From: Chrysopilus asiliformis
Taxonomy: Eukaryota; Arthropoda; Insecta; Diptera; Rhagionidae
Length of the DNA stretch: 64,000 bases
NCBI GenBank assembly: GCA_964034945.1
Contig: OZ035960.1
Coordinates: 69,832,994-69,896,993 of the forward strand
Direction: 5' to 3'
In this document: piece by piece, positions 59,371 through 64,000 of the stretch
How positions within the stretch are numbered: position 1 is the stretch's first letter
Layout of the letters: every line of letters begins with the position of its first letter
Notes under the pieces: generated by a model
The model's database searches: none
The model's input: the letters and a program-made list of their open reading frames with translations, nothing else
Told to the model about the DNA's origin: nothing
Program-made: the position numbers and the translations under genes

Positions 59371-60096
59371 GACGATCGTTTTCACTTTTTCCAATAAAAG
59401 ACGATGCGTAACAGATATTTTTAATTTTACGTTTAAAAAACTCAATTTCAACAAAAAAAAAATAAAATAAAATAAAATAAAAATATTTTGCCACCGCTCA
59501 GAATTGAACCCGTACCTGGCGCGATGTAGTTTACACTTTGGGCTTTTTTATAGCGATTGCTTAAAAATAGGGAATCCAATTTGGGACATAAAAGAACTTA
59601 GTTAATCTGTTTGACAACAAAATTTTTGGAGTCGATCTTAGTTCTTAGTTAGCCTTAAGGGTTAGAAAGTATGTAAACGATTAGCCTTAAGGGTTAGAAA
59701 GTATGTAATTTATTTTAGTTGCAAATTCAACGCCACTCCAAAAAAGCCGAATTTTAAATACGCTATTAATGGACATAGTTTGAAATTATTTTTTTCTTTT
59801 TAGTGCTTTTTTCTCTTTTCAGTTTTTTTTTAAAGTCGGTTTTATTTTTTTTTAGAAATTTTTTTTTTTTATTTCGAACGTTTTTAGTTTCAATTTTTAA
59901 TATAGGTAAAATTACAAAGGGTTTGAGGGGATAAGTCCGCAGATGAGACATATATAAAAGAATCTTCCAGATATTGTACTGAACACAATACAAAGAATTT
60001 TACTCGATATCCCAAGCAGGGAGGGGTTTGAAGGGGTAGATTAACACGGGGGAAATATATAAAAGAACCTTCCTTGTGTTGTACTGAACACAACGT
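59371..60096. other. AT-rich interval with short tandem duplications
   Basis: Holds an (AAAAT)n tract near 59,455-59,485. It also holds a direct repeat of about 32 bp, with GATTAGCCTTAAGGGTTAG at 59,649 and 59,681 (the first copy lacks the initial GA), and two diverged units of about 110 bp around ATATATAAAAGAA(T/C)CTTCC, TGTACTGAACACAA at 59,945-60,095. No gene seen. Confidence 0.5.
59495..59555 (-). other. tRNA-like fragment, possible SINE head
   Basis: On the minus strand, GGTACGGGTTCAATTCTGAG resembles the pol III B box (GGTTCRANTCC), and GCGGTGGCA follows like an acceptor 3' end. An A/T-rich simple tail (AAAAT on the plus strand) lies next to it. No convincing A box or cloverleaf could be drawn. 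Confidence 0.25.
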
Positions 60097-60415
60097 AAAA
60101 ACATAACAAAAGCTATAATTGCCAATCTGGCAATTATTGAAAACCTGTATGGTGATATTGGTATCTTAATTTGAGCATTTGTACCAAAATTACACTTTGA
60201 AGTCGAACTTTCCAATCAGATTTTTTAAAATTTATTCCAACCGAATTTTGATGTATGGGAGTTTTATGTAGAATCATATTCTAAATAACTTTTGTTCTTA
60301 GACTTTTTTGATAAGATGCACCGTTTTTGAGAAATTCGGAAAAAACGATTTCGTTTGTATGGGGGGTACCCCCCCCCCCCCCCCTAATGGTCCATTTTTG
60401 CCCATGAATTAACCA
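60097..60415 (+). repeat. Partial DINE-1/mini-me-like repeat R1
   Basis: Runs from ACATAACAAAAGCTATAATT to the GGGGGGTACC palindrome and CCATTTTTGCCCATGAATTA. The C-run after GGTACC has expanded to about 18 C at 60,367-60,384. The GTCY half of the family is missing. Confidence 0.7.
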
Positions 60416-60558
60416 GGGCCCAACCAGGAACTTTCTCTACAACTTTCTCTTTGGGATGACCAAAATCGGTCCACCCAGTAAAAAGTTAGGCGTGAACATA
60501 CATTAAAAAAAAATATTCAGGTGGAATTGAGAACCTTTTCCTTTTTGGAAGTCGGTTA
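60416..60558 (+). repeat. Possible 3' tail of an RTE-like retroelement
   Basis: AATATTCAGGTGGAATTGAG, AACCTTTTCCTTTTTGGAAG and TCGGTTAAAAA resemble the 3' tail common to insect RTE-type retroposons, as far as I recall. Too short to be sure. Confidence 0.3.
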
Positions 60559-60870
60559 AAAATGAGTTGGTGTCTATCTGTCTGTCTGTCCGTTCCTCTT
60601 TCACGCAAAAACGGCTGAACCGATTGACTTGAAATTTAGCATGAGTGTCTGTGGTAGTTCTGGTTCCAACATAGGCATACCGAAAAGTAACGCGATGGTT
60701 GGGGGAGTAAGGGGAGGGGGTAAAGTGATTTTGAAACTTAGTTTTTGCGCTATGTTACCCTTTCGCGGGGAAACTACAGAGCCGATTGGCCTGAAGTTTA
60801 GCTCCAACATAGACCATCAAAAAAAAAATTTGAAAAAACTTGACCCGGCAACGACGGGTATGCAAGCTAG
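60559..60870 (+). mobile_element. Non-autonomous Helitron (HINE) A, 3' part
   Basis: Contains a TGTCTGTCTGTCCG microsatellite, AACGGCTGAACCGATTGACT (a phrase seen in many insect Helitrons), a second GAGCCGATTGGCCTGAAG copy of it, and the terminal hairpin ACCCGGCAACGACGGGT followed by ATGCAAGCTAG. The 5' boundary is uncertain because no TC start preceded by A is clear. Confidence 0.65.
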
Positions 60871-60902
60871 TCTATATATATAAAAATGGATGTTTGTCTG
60901 TT

Positions 60903-60937
<35 letters not shown>

Positions 60938-61709
60938 TTGTTTGAGATTACAAAACTCAAAAACTACTGGACCGATTTTTACGCGGTTTTTTGCAAAATG
61001 ATCTGCGTTGCCAGGAGCAGGTTTTTAGCTATGTTAGATTTTAAAATTCGAAACGGAAGGTCCTGTAAGGATAACGGAAGTATCCTTTTTCTCATTTTTT
61101 TCCGGAAAAATTGGCATTATGGGGTTTTTGGGGTCGCTGATCACGAATCCGGTGTTGGAATTTCAAAACTCGAAACGGAAGGTCCTGTAAGGATAACGGA
61201 AGTATCCTTTTTCTCATTTTTTTCCGGAAAAATTGGGATTATGGGGTTTTTGGGGTCGCTGATCACGAATCCGGTGTTGGAATTTCAAAACTCGAAACGG
61301 AAGGTCCTGTAAGGATAACTCAAATATCCTTTTTTTTCCCGTTTTTCCCGGGAAAATCGGCATATGGGGGTTTCCGGGGTCGCTGATCGCGAATCCGGTA
61401 TTAGATTTTTAAAATTCTAAATGGAAGGTCCTGAAAGGATAACACAAATATCCTTTTTCCCGGGAAAATCTGCATTAGGGGGTTTCCGGGACCGCTGATC
61501 GCGAATCCGGTATTAGATTTTTAAAATTCTAAATGGAAGGTCCTGAAAGGATAACACAAATATCCTTTTTCCCGGGAAAATCTGCATTAGGGGGTTTCCG
61601 GGACCGCTGATCATGGATCTGTCGTTCCAGTTTCAATAACTCTAAAGAAAGGTCCCGTAAGGATTACGTTGATTTTTAAATTTCTTTAAGTTGGTTTTTT
61701 GGCATTCTA
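60871..61709 (+). mobile_element. Non-autonomous Helitron (HINE) B, head-to-tail with A
   Basis: Starts TCTATATATATAAAAATGGA directly after the CTAG of Helitron A, with a GTCT/GTTT microsatellite (60,895-60,945) and the CTCAAAAACTACTGGACCG phrase. Then follow about five units of the 122-bp tandem repeat (CGCTGATCACGAATCCGGTG at 61,136 and 61,258, then more diverged, shortened units). The usual 3' hairpin is absent; it is cut by another 5' end at 61,710. Confidence 0.7.
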
Positions 61710-61855
61710 AATCTATATGTAAAAAAAATGGATGTTGGTATATATATATATGTATGACCTTAATAGACTCAAAAGCTATTGGACCGATTTTTAGGCGGCT
61801 TTTCCCAAAATGATCCGCGTTATCAGGGGCCGATTTTTCGCTATTAAATTACAGC
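61710..61855 (+). mobile_element. 5' fragment of a further Helitron-like element
   Basis: TCTATATGTAAAAAAAATGG, a TATATATATATATG tract, GACTCAAAAGCTATTGGACC and AAAATGATCCGCGTTATC are diverged versions of the first 150 bp of Helitrons 1 and B. The remainder is missing. Confidence 0.6.
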
Positions 61856-62580
61856 GTAAAGATCAGGCACAAACATGGAACAAAACAAAGTGAATTATAA
61901 GGAAAAAAAGTAACAAAAAACCAAACTTAAAAATTTTCAAAATATTCAAAATACCCAACAAGGAAAACAAGTCAATTTGCAAAGAATATACGCCACAAAT
62001 CAAAGTGGCACTAGGTGCCGGTAAATATATTGGAAATGAACTGAGAAGAGATGGCAAAAATTAATCGATTAATTTTTTTAATTGACTAAACTCACACTGC
62101 TCTAGAATATTGAAAACATCTTCGTTACACATTATCTACTTCATTTTACGATTCGTCGACACTAACAATAAGTTTAAGTTCGTACTAATTTCAATTTAAA
62201 AATCACGGTCTGTAATTCCAATAGTCCTAGACCCAAAATGATAAAGGTTCTTACCTGAATATAAGTGATTACGTGAATCACCCCCAGTCAGTACTGATCC
62301 CTAATTAATAACTTCAGTCAGTACTAATCCCTAATTAATGATACCTAATTGATCACTAATTGGGGCTTAATTGCACCCAAACTTCCTAGGACTTACTTTA
62401 TTGTGTTAATTACCAATAGGGTTTCCCAAAAATATCGTTGATTAACCATTTTATAATCGCCATATGTTACAGGTAATTTTTTAAGTCGGAGCAATAAAAT
62501 AATGTTTATACTCTGGGTTCATAATTTCGCTTATCTAAAAATACCAATAAAAATTTTTTATTGCGGTTTCTCTTACCCCT
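61856..62580. other. AT-rich spacer without recognised genes
   Basis: Contains a short direct duplication, CAGTCAGTACTGATCCCTAA and its variant CAGTCAGTACTAATCCCTAA, at 62,286-62,340. No coding frame with a recognisable domain. Confidence 0.5.
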
Positions 62581-62697
62581 AATTTATTCACTAGGAGTTA
62601 AGCCGAGTTAGTGAGTTAAGGGAGTTAGCTAACGTTATTTTCCATGTTAAAGGTGAGTTAAGGGAGTTAAGGCGATTTAACTCCTAGTGAATAAATT
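62581..62697. mobile_element. Small inverted-repeat MITE (117 bp)
   Basis: A perfect 21-bp inverted repeat at the ends: the left arm 62,581-62,601 begins AATTTATTCACTAGGAG and the right arm 62,677-62,697 ends CTCCTAGTGAATAAATT. The interior has AGTTAAGGGAGTTA twice and GAGTTA several times. No clear target duplication. Confidence 0.7.
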
Positions 62698-62723
62698 GGC
62701 CGTTAATGAGTTTTTACTAAAAA

Positions 62724-63306
62724 ACATAACAAAAGCTATAATTGCCAATCTGGCAATCATTGGAGACCCGTATGGTGATATTGGTATCAAAATTCGAACA
62801 GTTGTACCAAAATTCCACTTTGAAGTCAAACTTTCCAATAAGATTTTTTAAAATTTATTCCAATCGGATTTTGATGTATGGGAGTTTTATGTAGAATCAT
62901 ATCCTAAATAACTTTTGTTCTTGGACTTTTTTGATAGGATGCACCGTTTTCGAGATATTCACAAAAACCGTTTTCGTTCGTATGGGGGGTACCCCCCCTA
63001 ATGGTCCGTTTTTGCCCATTAACGAACTTAGCCTCGCATTTTACGAAAAACGAATCTGCGCAAAATTTCAAGTCTCTAGCTAAATCCGTGCGCCCGCAAT
63101 CCGCGCCACAGACGGACAGACAGAGAGACAGACGGACAGACAGACAGACGGACAGACAGACGGACGGACATGCAGAAATTAATTATTTTTATCATTCTAA
63201 ACACACTGGTGTAATTCATTTTTATGTGTGATGACGGGATCTTGGCGTTACAAACGGTAAGGCAAAGTTAATATACCCTTTGGTTTCACCATACGGGTAT
63301 AAAAAT
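62724..63306 (+). repeat. DINE-1/mini-me-like repeat R1, longest copy
   Basis: Parts in order are ACATAACAAAAGCTATAATT, the hairpin ATTGCCAATCTGGCAAT, GATTTTGATGTATGGGAG, the palindrome GGGGGGTACCCCCC at 62,984, CAAGTCTCTAGCTAAATCCG, a CAGACGGACAGACAGA microsatellite (63,110-63,168), TGTGTGATGACGGGATCTTG, and the terminal hairpin ATACCC/GGGTAT. Non-coding; the short plus-strand frame rich in DRQTDR residues is translated microsatellite. It faces an inverted copy at 63,479. Confidence 0.7.
63110..63168. repeat. (CAGA/CGGA)n = (GTCY)n microsatellite
   Basis: Tetranucleotide run of CAGA and CGGA units inside the R1 repeat. Its inverted counterpart, a GTCC/GTCT run, lies at about 63,612-63,702. 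Confidence 0.9.
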
Positions 63307-63478
63307 ACAATTTTTAGTCGTGAAATATATTTAAAAAAAATAAAACTATTAATTAAAACATTGCGTTTGGCCGTTTGATGTACCGTTATTTGATAAAATA
63401 TCGACTAACATCAATTGGTTTCAGAATCTTCACACGGTTCTAAAGCACCTACAATCAACAAATTCAAAAGTCACATAT
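63307..63478. other. Spacer between inverted R1 copies
   Basis: About 170 bp of AT-rich sequence with no recognisable feature, forming the loop of the large inverted repeat. Confidence 0.5.
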
Positions 63479-64000
63479 TTATACCCGTATGGTGAAACCA
63501 AAGGGTATATTAACTTTGCCTTACCGTTTGTAACGCCAAGATCCCGTCATCACACACAAAAATGAATTACACCAGTGTATTTAGAATGATAAAAAAAATT
63601 GAATTTTCCATGTCCGTCCGTCTGTCTGTCTGTCCGTCTGTCCGTCTGTCCGTCCGTCCGTCCGTCCGTCCGTCCGTCTGTCTGTCTGTCTGCCTGTCTG
63701 TGGCGCGGATTGCGAGTGCACGGATTGAGCTAGAGACTTGAAATTTCGTTTTTCGTAAAATGCGAGGCTAAGTTCGTTAATGGGAAAAAATGGACCATTA
63801 GGGGGGGTACCCCCCATACAAACGAAAACGTTTTTTGCGAATATATAAAAAAACGGTACATGTTATCAAAAAAGTGCAAGAACAAAAGTTATTTAGAATA
63901 TTATTCTACATAAAACTCCCATACATCAAAATCCGATTGGAACAAGTTTTAAAAAAATCTTATTGGAAAATTTGAATTCAAATGAAATTTTGATACGCCG
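63479..64000 (-). repeat. DINE-1/mini-me-like repeat R1, inverted copy, cut by the window edge
   Basis: On the plus strand it starts with ATACCCGTATGGTGAAACC (the reverse complement of the R1 3' end), then the GTCC/GTCT microsatellite at 63,612-63,702, GGGGGGTACCCCCC near 63,804 and CATACATCAAAATCCGATTG. It continues past the right edge. Confidence 0.7.
63612..63702. repeat. (GTCC/GTCT)n microsatellite
   Basis: About 90 bp of tetranucleotide units GTCC and GTCT inside the inverted R1 copy. It is longer than the counterpart in the plus-strand copy. Confidence 0.9.

Noticed and set aside
63001..63817. Frames rich in TDRQTDR residues
   Set aside because: Translated GTCY microsatellite.

Overview
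This 64 kb window looks like repeat-rich, probably heterochromatic DNA from an insect, most likely a dipteran. That assignment is an inference. It rests on a Ty3/gypsy retrotransposon, piggyBac and hAT-type remnants, Helitron/Helentron-like elements, and dispersed repeats carrying (GTCY)n microsatellites like those of dipteran DINE-1/mini-me families. I found no host protein-coding gene, no rRNA and no intact tRNA.

Bases 1 to about 37,562 are one uninterrupted, unidirectional satellite array with a GC-rich 64-bp monomer, roughly 590 copies, running off the left edge. Each monomer holds a 10-bp palindrome around ATCGAT, a GAGAG, a GC box, a CCACGCCCC box and one TTAA. Diagnostic variant monomers recur at fixed offsets (about 699, 2,303, 2,421, 5,307, 6,779 and 7,547 bp). 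The array is therefore built of higher-order and segmental duplications. All long reading frames in it are artefacts of a monomer whose length is not a multiple of three. The array stops exactly at a monomer TTAA, followed by CCCTTAACC, which resembles a piggyBac-type terminus.

From 37.5 to 46 kb lie nested mobile-element remains. They are a left-truncated hAT-type MITE with an adjoining dispersed repeat, a foldback element, and the 3' half of a Helentron-type gene (PIF1-like helicase plus an endonuclease/exonuclease/phosphatase domain). The helicase is split by a 615-bp TTAA-flanked insertion. Next comes a 3.4 kb element with hAT-like ends that itself contains a 1.9 kb non-autonomous Helitron with about 14 tandem units of 122 bp.

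From 46.0 to 56.8 kb a degraded piggyBac transposase gene is split by a nearly complete 10.0 kb Ty3/gypsy retrotransposon on the minus strand. The retrotransposon has TGTGA/TCACA LTR ends, a CATG target duplication, gag with three zinc knuckles, and a GGGAAAC -1 slippery site two codons before the gag stop. Its pol has protease, RT, RNase H and integrase domains and is open except for two isolated in-frame stop codons. The LTRs are nearly identical apart from two indels, so the insertion is young.

From 57 kb to the end there is a complete 478-bp MITE with an 8-bp target duplication, three more Helitron-like elements (two head to tail), several copies of the (GTCY)n repeat family including an inverted pair at the right edge, and a 117-bp inverted-repeat MITE.

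Nothing here forms a cellular operon or defence system. The strongest points are the satellite's higher-order organisation, the nested element stratigraphy, the frameshift signal, and the tandem units shared by the Helitrons.
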